This document shows positions 1 to 8,039 of a stretch of DNA of 64,000 bases, in pieces. A model generated the notes under the pieces. It had not been told where the DNA came from, did not search any database, and worked only from the letters and a program-made list of their open reading frames with translations. Positions within the stretch are counted from its first letter, which is position 1. The number at the start of each line of letters is the position of its first letter. The DNA lies in NCBI GenBank assembly GCA_902776455.1, contig CACYQI010000004.1:16949-80948 (forward strand), given 5' to 3'. Both the position numbers and the translations under genes were made by a program. This DNA comes from an uncultured Bacteroidales bacterium (GTDB lineage Bacteria; Bacteroidota; Bacteroidia; Bacteroidales; Bacteroidaceae).

Positions 1-436
1 CTTGCGGAATCTTCACCTTGTATCCTGCTCCCCAGTTGTTTCCGACGTGGGTGTCGGAGATGACGGCGAAGGCGAGGCGAGCCTCCTGCTTGACGGTGAT
101 GAGCAGCGGATGGAAGTCCTTGCTGCGGACGGTAAGGGTGGCCGTGCGTGCATCCTCGCTGCTGTTCAAGTCCGTGGTGAGGGTGAGCGTCTTGCCTGAA
201 TAAGATGCCCGGCACCAGTTCGCATCGGAAGTGACGGTGGCGTCCTGGTTCGTCTCTATCTCTATGGATTGTGTCGATGCGGTGAAGGGAAGGGTGATGA
301 CGCCGTCTTTAATCATTTCGGAAGAGAAGGTGGCGGCACCTGGAGTGGCCAGCGAGCTGACGATGTAATTCTGCGCCTTGGACATGGTACATGGAGCAAG
401 GAGCAGGGCTATATAAAGGAATATATGTTTTTTCAT
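1..436 (-). CDS. BACON-domain metallophosphoesterase, 5' part only
   Basis: Runs off the left edge of the window; only the first 145 codons are present. It opens with a signal peptide (MKKHIFLYIALLLAPC, cleavage near SKAQ). Residues about 25-120 form a beta-rich BACON-like domain, including TSDANWCRASYSGKTLTLT and a typical RSKDFHPLLITVKQEA ending. This is followed by FAVISDTHVGNNWG, the first metal-binding motif (DxH) of calcineurin-like phosphoesterases. The full protein should therefore be an exported phosphoesterase carried on a BACON adhesion or carbohydrate-binding module. Part of the signal peptide is encoded by a GCTCCTTGCTCCATG stretch that resembles the CCTTGCTCC short repeats seen elsewhere in the window. 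Domain assignment is from motif reading; the catalytic core lies outside the window. Confidence 0.75.
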   Translation of the reverse strand, partial: MKKHIFLYIALLLAPCTMSKAQNYIVSSLATPGAATFSSEMIKDGVITLPFTASTQSIEIETNQDATVTSDANWCRASYSGKTLTLTTDLNSSEDARTATLTVRSKDFHPLLITVKQEARLAFAVISDTHVGNNWGAGYKVKIPQ

Positions 437-456
437 CTTGATAACTATGAATATTA

Positions 457-528
457 ATTGAAAATTGAAAGTTGAAAGTTGAAAGTTGAAAGTTGAAAAT
501 TGAGAGTTGAAAATTGAGAGTTGAAAGG
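457..528. repeat. Short tandem repeat tract (TTGAAAG / TTGAGAG units)
   Basis: Degenerate 7-base units (TTGAAAG, TTGAAAA, TTGAGAG) repeated about ten times just upstream of the BACON phosphoesterase start. A second tract of TTTTTAAC / CTTTTAAC units lies at 589-620, next to the stop of the neighbouring gene. Both belong to the short-unit repeat class that also enters coding sequences in this window. Confidence 0.8.
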
Positions 529-623
529 CCCAAACGGCAAAACTAACGTCTTCTGTCTTCCTCTATCTTCTTCTTTCTTCTTTCATTTTTTAACTTTTTA
601 ACCTTTTAACTTTTTAACCCTAT

Positions 624-1382
624 TTAGGGGACCATCACTTTCACGGTCTTCTGCGGCATCTTCACAACATAGATGCCAGTTGTCAGCGACACGGTGCGGG
701 GCATCTCCTCGCCCTGAGCGTTGAACAGCTGCCATTGCGGACATCCGTTCACGGAGATGTGCTTGCCTTTCACGCGGATAACGGCATTGTCGGTCTTGGC
801 CGAACCGATGCCGGTCTCTATCTCTACAGGAAAGAACTTCCATGCGACGACAGAGGTGCTTTCGCCCGATCCGGGGTAGGCAAGCGCCTCGCCACCACGT
901 TCTGCCAAAGCAAGACAGCGGTTCACACCGTCGTCCTCCACGCTCTCCAGCCTGTAGGCATCGTCGCCGAGGGACGTGACAATGAAGCCGGGCGCGTCGT
1001 TCGAGAAGGTGAGCCAAGTGAAGTTATGGTCGCCCGAATTGGCCGAATGGTTGCTTATCTGGCTGCCTGTAGCGCGGTTCGTGATGACCACTTTGCCGTC
1101 CTCGCCTGCCGTCAGCTTCCATTGCGAGCGGAAGTCCTCTGCCTCTGTGGGCAGCAGATATACTGAGAGGCGGAGTGCATCATCCTGTTCTCCTCCATTT
1201 TCCACAGCGTTGGCGTCCGTCATGGCGTACCCCTCCATGCCTGGAGCGGCATTGCAGATGCGATACCAGCAGACAGCCTCGTCGTCGCTCAGTTGTAGCT
1301 CCGGGGCATATTCCTGAGCGCCTGCCGCCATAGAGACCAGCAGGGCAATGCCCCCCAGTACGTTTCTCATAGTCTTGTTCAT
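624..1382 (-). CDS. Secreted protein with probable T9SS sorting signal, function unknown
   Basis: 252 residues from the ATG at 1382; the frame stays open further upstream, but only this start (MNKTMRNVLGGIALLVSMAA) gives a signal peptide, cleaved near AGAQ. The body (residues about 25-190) is beta-rich and has the look of a ricin-type trefoil or lectin-like fold: repeated pieces such as LTAGEDGKVVITNRATGSQI and FIVTSLGDDAYRLESVED alternate turn and strand. The last 60 residues resemble a T9SS type A signal (WQLFNAQGEEMPRTVSLTTG, then IYVVKMPQKTVKVMVP), which would route it through the outer membrane. I do not recognise an enzyme. It points away from the long repeat-filled gap at 1383-2953. 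Confidence 0.7.
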   Translation of the reverse strand: MNKTMRNVLGGIALLVSMAAGAQEYAPELQLSDDEAVCWYRICNAAPGMEGYAMTDANAVENGGEQDDALRLSVYLLPTEAEDFRSQWKLTAGEDGKVVITNRATGSQISNHSANSGDHNFTWLTFSNDAPGFIVTSLGDDAYRLESVEDDGVNRCLALAERGGEALAYPGSGESTSVVAWKFFPVEIETGIGSAKTDNAVIRVKGKHISVNGCPQWQLFNAQGEEMPRTVSLTTGIYVVKMPQKTVKVMVP

Positions 1383-1611
1383 CATAATTTTACAGATTAC
1401 ACCTTGTTGAATAAATAATAGTTTTAGTTTCCGCGCAAAAATACATTTTTTTGCATTTGCAACCAAACAAAGCGGAAGAAAAAAGTTCTTTTTGTCGCTT
1501 TTGCTTCATCCGAGGGCTGTTTCTGAGGGTTTCCCGCAAGCAGCGACATCGAAGAAAGAAGAAACAGGTGGAAAATGAGGACGACTTCCCAAGCTTTCCC
1601 AAGCATAGAGA

Positions 1612-1690
1612 CACCAAGCCCCTCCCCTAAACGGGGAGGCTGGGAGGGGGCTTTTCCCCCTCCCCTAGGGGAGGGGTTAGGGGTGGGGAC
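1612..1690. repeat. C/G-rich palindromic cluster (copy 1)
   Basis: Alternating CCCCTCCCC and GGGGAGGGG blocks that can fold on themselves, ending in GGGGTTAGGGGTGGGG. The same signature recurs at 7609-7868, 11646-11975, 21385-21528, 21926-22178 and 31045-31345, always between genes. Confidence 0.9.
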
Positions 1691-1745
1691 TGTTGCTTTA
1701 GTCCCGTCCCTTTAGGATAGACTTTTTCGGTTGTTGATAATGACT

Positions 1746-1876
1746 GAGTCGACTTGAAAAAGTCCTGCAAGGACTAAAAGCCCTTAGCCCAGGACATCGC
1801 CCTGGGTAGTAATCAAGCGGTTATGGTTCGCTCTGTAAGAGCAAAAGCAGACATTTGGACTTTTTCAAGTGGACTC
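1746..1876. repeat. Fold-back element with 20-base terminal inverted repeats
   Basis: Left end GAGTCGACTTGAAAAAGTCC (1746-1765) is matched in inverted orientation at 1857-1876 with one mismatch. The interior holds two small hairpins, TCCTGCAAGGA and CCCAGGACATCGCCCTGGG. Part of the interior (ATCAAGCGGTTATGGTTCGC, then TCTGTAAGAGCAAAAGCAG) is repeated in altered form at about 2143-2171. No reading frame; probably a non-autonomous mobile or REP-like sequence. Confidence 0.75.
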
Positions 1877-1928
1877 ATGACTCAACTTTCGCATGTGATT
1901 ATTGCTAATCATATTCACCTAATACTTA

Positions 1929-2071
1929 GTGATATAATCAAACACAAAGACACGAAGACAAGAAGAGCTACGCCGCGGAATTGAAGACACAAAGCTTTCT
2001 GCCAAGACCTTTGTGTCTTCTTCGGCAGGGGAATTACTTTGTTACTTTGAGTCTTTGTGTTTGATTATCAC
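1929..2071. repeat. Fold-back element with CACAAAGAC arms
   Basis: Left arm at 1929-1951 (contains AATCAAACACAAAGAC) is matched by the inverted arm GTCTTTGTGTTTGATTATCAC at 2051-2071, apart from a two-base gap. An inner pair, GACACAAAGCTTTCTGCC and GACCTTTGTGTCTTCTTCGG, forms a second fold. A similar CACAAAGACACAAAGG region lies at 51771-51870. No gene. Confidence 0.7.
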
Positions 2072-2190
2072 ATGGCAGACGGTATGCCAGCCCACATGCT
2101 AAAGTGGAATAATGATAACTCATTCCTTATTAATCAAACGGTTAAGTCTCGCTCCGTAAGAGCAAAAGCAGGCATCTTGACTTCATAGGT

Positions 2191-2256
2191 GAATTCTCCG
2201 TGCAGTGTAAGCGAATTCTCCGTGCAGTGTAGGCGAATTCTCCGTGCAGTGTTTCG
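2191..2256. repeat. Array of three 22-base units
   Basis: Three copies of a unit starting GAATTCTCCGTGCAGTGT at 2191, 2213 and 2235, exactly 22 bases apart. The CTCCGTG core and the 22-base period are shared with the arrays at 11508, 35918, 51342 and 60667. Confidence 0.85.
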
Positions 2257-2332
2257 AAGTGAGACCCTTCACAGTTTTCACAATTCGCAATTAATTTTTG
2301 TGCCCTTGCATGCTATTCCGAAGTAACGATTC

Positions 2333-2515
2333 TGCAATTACCATATATCATCAATAATTTACCGTCACCCGTCACTTTTTGCTCTAACAGATTGAAAACG
2401 AACAGGGTAACGGGGTGACAGTACTGTCACCCTACCGTCACCCTCTTGTCACCTCGCATCCTGTTGAATCACAATGCAATAAGTGGAAAGGTGACGGAGT
2501 GACGGTAATTTTGCA
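2333..2515. repeat. Inverted-repeat element with CCGTCACC arms
   Basis: TTACCGTCACCCGTCAC near 2358-2374 faces GGTGACGGAGTGACGGTAA near 2490-2508. Between them lies a perfect 20-base palindrome, GGGTGACAGTACTGTCACCC (2413-2432). Beyond it, at about 2548-2566, is a piece (CTTTTCCCCGGACACCAATA) matching the end of the element at 35594-35902. The rest of the gap to 2953 is AT-rich and contains the promoter of the next gene. Confidence 0.65.
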
Positions 2516-2729
2516 TCTGTTTGAACAAACCAATTATTGCTGTCCGCTTTTCCCCGGACACCAATAATAATTTATGGTAATTCATGTTTTATCTTAAATA
2601 TATAATTGCCATGTAATTGCCCATTAATTTTTTTTCGTCGAGTTCACGTTAACTTAGTGACTTTGTCTTTGATTAATACCATGTTGGGGAACTTTTTCGG
2701 CATCTAAGATGTTTTTTTCTGTCTTTTTC

Positions 2730-2760
2730 TTGTTTCATAATCTAAAAAAAAGTAAATTTG
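2730..2760 (+). promoter_or_regulatory. Promoter of the 1444-residue secreted protein
   Basis: TTG at 2730-2732, a 20-base spacer and TAAATTTG at 2753-2760 fit the Bacteroidetes primary sigma factor consensus. It lies about 190 bases before the ATG at 2954, implying a long AT-rich leader. Confidence 0.65.
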
Positions 2761-2953
2761 CGTCGATAAATAGTAAATAAAGAGTAGTATCCGCCGGAGC
2801 TTCTCCCTTCAAGGGAAGATTTAGAAGAGGCCGGAGATAGACTCAAAACGACTAACAACTAACAACTAAACAACTAAACGACTAGACAGAAACAAAAATT
2901 CAAAACAAACAAAACAAACAAAAAACCTTATTTATTAACTAAAACCTAACATT

Positions 2954-5900
2954 ATGAGAAAAATTAAACTTCTCTTAGCCTCCGTGCTATCATTGATGGC
3001 ATGGACGGGCGCAATGGCGCAGAACACAAGCGACAATGATTATGTTGCTGCGAAAAACGCCATTACCGACGGTGCGACCTATCGCATCAAGACTGCAGTA
3101 GGTGAAGCTAACTACTACGTAACCACAACCGGTACTTTTACAACCGACAAGAACCAGGCTGGTTACTTCACCATCACAAAGACCTCTGGAGGTTACTTCG
3201 GTACGGGCTTCCGCATCGACACCGGAACAAACCGATTCACCAATCCTCCTTTGAGCAACAACTATGCCAATCTGAAGCCAGGTAGCTTTGCCAATTCAAC
3301 AGGCGACCGTGCAGACTGGGAAAGGCAAATCCTTTATCTGAATGGCGACGGCAAGTATGCCATCCGTTCCTGCAACTGCCAGGATGGTACCAGCAGCTGG
3401 AACGATGCAGCTCGTACACACTGGACATATTATATGGTCGGTGATGTCGTTACTCCCTGCTACACTTACAACAAGGACGAAGCTTACATTTGGGAGTTTG
3501 AAGGCCCTCTGACAGTTGTCAATGTTACCTACAACCTCTATGAGTCCGACGGTACAACCCTGGTCTCCTCAGAGACAAAGAAGCAAGAGGCTAACAGCGC
3601 ACCTCTCTCTCCTCTGCCTGGAACAGGTTCCATATACAACGGCTTCTTCCACGAGAAGTTCTATTTTGACTACATTGTTAGCGGCACTATCGGCGACACC
3701 GATTGCACCCTCAACATCGTCCGCACAGAGAAGGCTGGCGTAGTAAAGTCTCTGTCTGACCTTAGCAACAACAAGGCCTACAACATCGGTTGCGACCGTG
3801 GCGCAATGATTGCCTACAACGGCAGCATGTGTTCAACAGCCCTGAACGACGCAGTAGCCAATGCACAGCCCTACGGCAAGTTCGCTCTCCTCAACTACGA
3901 GGGCAACTACTACATCTTCAGCATCGACGAGAACAAGTTCGTCAAGAACGATGCCAGCGTGGCACTCGACCTGACTGCCGCTGGCTTCAGCACAGAAGAC
4001 GCCATGGTGATGACGCCGCAGACAGCACCCTACTTCCTTTGGAATTTTAATGCAGAAGACAAATATCTCAATACCAACGGCAACCTGCCTTTGGGATATG
4101 TCATCAACGATTACAGCACTCCCGACCCGGGCAACCAGTACTACATGGTAGCAGTTGATGACTTCGACCCGACAAATGCACTGGCAGAACTGGACGCTTA
4201 TTTCCATCCTGCCTACACTGTGACATATGTTGTGAAGGACACCTATGGCAATGTTATCTTCACTTCCGCCCCGCAACCGACAAAGGCTGGTGCTCACATC
4301 ACCACCCTGCTTGATGAGTTCAAGCGTCCACTCTACACCTATAACGATGTAGATGTCACCATTGCTGACCTTGAGACGACCGTTGAGTTCACCGCAACAT
4401 GGACTGGTCCCTTCGAGATTTCTGCCGACTTCGCTACTGCACACTGGTACGACATGGCAATGCGCAGCACTTGGTATGTGACGAGCGCCATTAAGGACGG
4501 AGATGGTGCATACAAGACACAGAACGCCAACACCATGGGCCTCGTTGAGGATTCCTATCAGTGGGCATTCCTTGGCAACGGCTACGACGGCTTCAAGATT
4601 ATCAACAAGGCTGAAGGCGACGGCAAGAGCTTCGGCTGGACAGACGCCACAGCAACCAACTCTGGTATTCCTACTATTATGGATGACGGCGAAGGCCATC
4701 ATACATGGAACGTCGTTGCTTCTACCAACACCTCTGTACCTGCAGGTTCATTCGTCTTGAATGTTCCCGGCACAACTCTCTACATCAACCAGTATGGTGG
4801 TGCAGGCGGCAGCGTGAAGTTCTGGGACAGCGCCAACAACCTTGGCGATGCAGGTTCTGCCTTCACAGTATTTGATGTTCCCAGCAACTTCGCATCCTAC
4901 CTTGTCGATGAAGGAATTGCTGCTGAATACGATGCTACTGGCTACTTCGCATTCACAGATGCTGCAAAGGCTACCCTCGGTTGGGATCCAGTATACAAGA
5001 CAGACTGTCCCTTCGAAACCTATAAGAGCATGAAGGAGAAACTGGAAGCCGCAAAGGCCGACCTCAATAACTTCGTTCTTCCCGAAACTGGTTACTACAC
5101 CCTGAAGAACAAGAACTATGGCACATACATGGGCATTGATCCCAGCGATGCCAATATGTATGGTAACTACGCAACCGCTGTCGCCGCTAAGCAGATTGTG
5201 AAGCTGACAAAGAATGGCGACAACACTTATACCATCGGCTTGATGGGCAAGTTTGCTCCTGCTACCGTATCACAGAGCGCACAAGTTACTGCAAACGAAA
5301 CGGCTGGCAATTACACTGTTGTCATTCCTGCTGCCGGTTCTGCTGTATTCCAGGCTGATCCCAGCAGCAACATGTCCTGCCTGCACTGCGCAGGCGGTGG
5401 TTCTATCGTAGGTTGGGGATCTGCCGCAGTTGCATCTCAGTGGATAGTAGAGGATGCTACCAGCATAGAACTCGCTATCGGCGCTGAAGGCTATGCTACA
5501 ACTTATCTGCCCTTCCCCGTTGAGTACGGAGGAACTCTTCCTGTGCCTGAAGCAATCGGTCGCTGGACATTCGACGATCCTGCTGACCTCCTTGCAGGTA
5601 CCGGCATTGCTACCCTGCAGGCAACAACCCATGAAAAGGACAACGTTACAGTAACTGACGTCGCCACAGCCGGCATTACCACCGTGGATGGTCCCGATGC
5701 AAGCAACGGTGCTGTGGAAGTTCCCGTTGGCTCAAGTCTCTTGATGGCTGCCAACAATGGTGCAACAAGCATGGGCACATATTCTATTATGTATGACGTT
5801 TGCGTAGAAGACGGTTCGACCTACGTTCCTCTCCTGCAGAACAGCCTGACCAATGGTAAGGACGGCAGCCTCTTCATCAATAAGAACCAAGTTGGTCTTG

Positions 5901-7288
5901 GCGGAGGCATCGGCTACCATGGCAGCATCGAAAACAACAAGTGGTATCGCATTGTCTTCACCGTTAGTCCCTCCGAAGCTTCTATCTATGTGAACGGCGA
6001 GCAGCTCACCACATACAACCAGAACTTCGAAAATACCAATGGCGCCTACCTTAAGCATTGGGTTCTGACGACGGGCGCACTCTTCTTTGCCGACGAAGAC
6101 GGCGAGGAGAAAGCCATCAAGACATCAGAACTGCGTTTCTGGGATGTAGCTCTGAACGCAGAACAGGTTGCAACACTTGGCTCTATCAGTGGAGATGCAC
6201 CGAAATTCCCCGTAGCTCTCGGCACATGGACATTCGAAGATGCAACAGATCCTTATGCAGGTACCGGTACAGCTACTATTGCTGAATGGGGCAATGGTGT
6301 TACATTCGACGGCGGCGTTGCAACGGTTCCCGTTGGAGCAGGCATTGAGCTGAACACGAACCTTACGACAACTCCAAGTGCTTACACACTCATGCAAGAC
6401 GTTAAGTTCGCTGACGTCAGCGGCTACATCTCTCTCTTCCAGAATGACGTCAACAACGGTAAGGACGGCAGCATCTTCGTCAAGAACGGACAGGTAGGTC
6501 TTGCTTCTGCAGGCCTTGGCTACAAAGGCACTATCAACGCCGACACTTGGTATCGTATTGTCACAGTCATCGACAACAGCTACTGCACACTCTATGTGGA
6601 CGGCGTTCAGGTTGGCAAGAGCGCCGCTCAGGACGTGAACGCCTGGGCAATGCGCGACTCAAGGAAGCTCATCCTGTTCATCGACAACGACGGTGAGGAG
6701 AAAGAGGTTCAGCTGGCCGAAGCACGCTTCTGGGATACAGCTCTGTCAGCAACGCAGGTAGCACAGCTCGCTAACGTCGGCACAACAATCGACGAAGGCG
6801 AAACGAAGGACGCTGTGGCTTACACTGCTACGCTCGACGGCAACGGCAGCAGCCAGTGGCTGACTCTGTCTAAGCTCGAAGGAACGATTCCCACAAAGAC
6901 GGCCGTAGTCCTCAAGGGTTCGCCCAAGACATACGTTTACAACATCGTTGCCGAGGCTTCTCCCATCACAAACAACGCCTTGAAGGGAACTCTCGAACCC
7001 ATCGAAGCTACTGGCAAGTACGTCCTTGCTAAGCCCGCAGGTGAGGAAGTTGGCTTCTATCTGGCTAACGGAGGCAACATCGCAGCATGCAAGGCTTACG
7101 TGGAGACCAATTCTGATGTTAAGGGCTTCATCTTCAAGTTCGACGATGATGCAACCGGCATTGAAAATCTGAATACTCAGAGCACTCTGAACACTCAGAA
7201 CACTTCAATCTACAACCTCGCTGGTCAGCGCCTGCAGAAGATGCAGAAGGGCATTAACATCGTGAACGGCAAGAAGATTTTGAAATAA
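2954..7288 (+). CDS. Large secreted LamG-domain protein with T9SS signal
   Basis: 1444 residues. A signal peptide (residues 1-22, cleavage at GAMAQ) is followed by a module of about 170 residues that is shared with the 1499-residue protein at 12163: both have a GKYAIRSCNC / GKYAVRACNC segment, then SSWN and YIWE. Two LamG/concanavalin-like domains occupy about 864-1079 and 1084-1272 and are duplicates of each other (GRWTFDDPADLLAGTG versus GTWTFEDATDPYAGTG; NGKDGSLF versus NGKDGSIF). Between the module and the LamG pair are immunoglobulin-like strands and a GYATTYLPFPVEYGG segment. The C-terminus (IYNLAGQRL, then GINIVNGKKILK) is a T9SS type A signal, preceded by a linker encoded by CTCAGAACA-type repeats. 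No catalytic motif is visible; a binding or adhesion role is the likeliest inference. Confidence 0.85.
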   Translation: MRKIKLLLASVLSLMAWTGAMAQNTSDNDYVAAKNAITDGATYRIKTAVGEANYYVTTTGTFTTDKNQAGYFTITKTSGGYFGTGFRIDTGTNRFTNPPLSNNYANLKPGSFANSTGDRADWERQILYLNGDGKYAIRSCNCQDGTSSWNDAARTHWTYYMVGDVVTPCYTYNKDEAYIWEFEGPLTVVNVTYNLYESDGTTLVSSETKKQEANSAPLSPLPGTGSIYNGFFHEKFYFDYIVSGTIGDTDCTLNIVRTEKAGVVKSLSDLSNNKAYNIGCDRGAMIAYNGSMCSTALNDAVANAQPYGKFALLNYEGNYYIFSIDENKFVKNDASVALDLTAAGFSTEDAMVMTPQTAPYFLWNFNAEDKYLNTNGNLPLGYVINDYSTPDPGNQYYMVAVDDFDPTNALAELDAYFHPAYTVTYVVKDTYGNVIFTSAPQPTKAGAHITTLLDEFKRPLYTYNDVDVTIADLETTVEFTATWTGPFEISADFATAHWYDMAMRSTWYVTSAIKDGDGAYKTQNANTMGLVEDSYQWAFLGNGYDGFKIINKAEGDGKSFGWTDATATNSGIPTIMDDGEGHHTWNVVASTNTSVPAGSFVLNVPGTTLYINQYGGAGGSVKFWDSANNLGDAGSAFTVFDVPSNFASYLVDEGIAAEYDATGYFAFTDAAKATLGWDPVYKTDCPFETYKSMKEKLEAAKADLNNFVLPETGYYTLKNKNYGTYMGIDPSDANMYGNYATAVAAKQIVKLTKNGDNTYTIGLMGKFAPATVSQSAQVTANETAGNYTVVIPAAGSAVFQADPSSNMSCLHCAGGGSIVGWGSAAVASQWIVEDATSIELAIGAEGYATTYLPFPVEYGGTLPVPEAIGRWTFDDPADLLAGTGIATLQATTHEKDNVTVTDVATAGITTVDGPDASNGAVEVPVGSSLLMAANNGATSMGTYSIMYDVCVEDGSTYVPLLQNSLTNGKDGSLFINKNQVGLGGGIGYHGSIENNKWYRIVFTVSPSEASIYVNGEQLTTYNQNFENTNGAYLKHWVLTTGALFFADEDGEEKAIKTSELRFWDVALNAEQVATLGSISGDAPKFPVALGTWTFEDATDPYAGTGTATIAEWGNGVTFDGGVATVPVGAGIELNTNLTTTPSAYTLMQDVKFADVSGYISLFQNDVNNGKDGSIFVKNGQVGLASAGLGYKGTINADTWYRIVTVIDNSYCTLYVDGVQVGKSAAQDVNAWAMRDSRKLILFIDNDGEEKEVQLAEARFWDTALSATQVAQLANVGTTIDEGETKDAVAYTATLDGNGSSQWLTLSKLEGTIPTKTAVVLKGSPKTYVYNIVAEASPITNNALKGTLEPIEATGKYVLAKPAGEEVGFYLANGGNIAACKAYVETNSDVKGFIFKFDDDATGIENLNTQSTLNTQNTSIYNLAGQRLQKMQKGINIVNGKKILK
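7165..7206 (+). repeat. In-frame ACTCAGAAC-type repeat in the pre-CTD linker
   Basis: AATACTCAGAGCACTCTG and AACACTCAGAACACTT encode NTQSTLNTQNT just before the T9SS signal. The units resemble the CTCAGAAnn units inside the ABC-F gene at 55854. Confidence 0.65.
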
Positions 7289-7343
7289 CAAAAGGAAAGA
7301 CCTTAAGGTCTCTAAGGACTTTAGGGACTTTAAGGTCTTTAAC
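7289..7343 (+). repeat. AAGGACCTT-type short tandem repeat between genes
   Basis: Degenerate 9-base units (AAGACCTT, AAGGTCTC, AAGGACTTT) directly after the stop codon. The same unit is found in frame in the protease gene (21186) and the GH95 gene (25720), so one repeat type occurs both inside and outside genes. Confidence 0.7.
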
Positions 7344-7358
7344 TAAAAGTAAGGAATT

Positions 7359-7514
7359 ATGAAAAAGTCATATTTAATGCCTGCCTTGCAGGTGGAAGAA
7401 GCTCAGGCAGCCAGCATGTTGGCCGAGAGCTTGAAACTTAGCAATACGACAGTTGACGGCAGTCAAGCCCTCACGAAAGAGGACGACGACTGGGACATTT
7501 GGGACGAGGAGTAA
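7359..7514 (+). CDS. 51-residue peptide with acidic tryptophan tail
   Basis: Begins MKKSYLMPALQVEEAQAASM and ends KEDDDWDIWDEE. It lies 70 bases after a T9SS cargo gene and just before a strong hairpin terminator, so it is probably the last gene of that transcript. It has no convincing signal peptide or membrane segment. Small proteins starting MKK(S/T)Y and ending in an acidic stretch are common beside secreted-protein genes in Prevotella-like genomes, but I know of no established function. The reading frame, ATG and terminator context support a real gene; its role is open. Confidence 0.6.
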   Translation: MKKSYLMPALQVEEAQAASMLAESLKLSNTTVDGSQALTKEDDDWDIWDEE

Positions 7515-7540
7515 ATCCGCGCCACAAAACCCGCTATAGC

Positions 7541-7572
7541 AAAGGCAGCTTCCCGCTTGGGAGGCTGCCTTT
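7541..7572 (+). terminator. Intrinsic terminator
   Basis: AAAGGCAGCTTCCC and GGGAGGCTGCCTTT form a long stem with a CGCTT loop, followed by a short T-containing tail. It ends the 2954-7514 unit. Confidence 0.8.
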
Positions 7573-7608
7573 ACTATTTCTACGGAGAATATGGAGCACA
7601 TGGAGAGA

Positions 7609-7868
7609 CCCCACTCGAAGCCTCTCCCCAACCCTCACCTCGAAGCCTCTCCCAAACCCTCCCCTAAAGGGAAGGGCTAAAGTAACAGTCCCCACCCCCA
7701 TCCGCCTCCCCTTCGAGGGGAGGGGAGCCGCGGCAGACTTCCCAAGCTTAGAGGCACCAAGCCCCTCCCCCAAGGGGGAGGATGGGAGGAGGCTGTTGGG
7801 GTAGCCAGGGAGGAGGCTTCCGCGGGGACTCCCCTCCCCTCGAAGGGGAGGGGTAGGGGGTGGGGTAA
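7609..7868. repeat. C/G-rich palindromic cluster (copy 2)
   Basis: Several CCCTCCCC / GGGGAGGG blocks in both orientations fill most of the gap 7515-8039. They are separated by a recurrent GCCGCGGCAGACTTCCCAAG segment also found three times in the gap 11469-12162. No gene is seen. Confidence 0.9.
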
Positions 7869-7978
7869 ACCATCAGCCTTCCTCTTTTGGCTTCTTGTTC
7901 TCCTTTAGTTTTTTATTCCTATGTACTGCGATTATAAAAAAACCTTGCAGAACTTATCCGCCGTAACGCTTTTTTTCG

Positions 7979-7986
7979 TAACTTTG
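7979..7986 (+). promoter_or_regulatory. Promoter -7 box of the DUF3472 gene
   Basis: TAACTTTG matches TAnnTTTG and lies 53 bases before the ATG at 8040. No clear TTG is seen 20 bases upstream, so confidence is moderate. Confidence 0.5.
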
Positions 7987-8039
7987 CACTGACTAACATC
8001 GATTTTCTATACATTATAATATATAAAAGACATATTACC

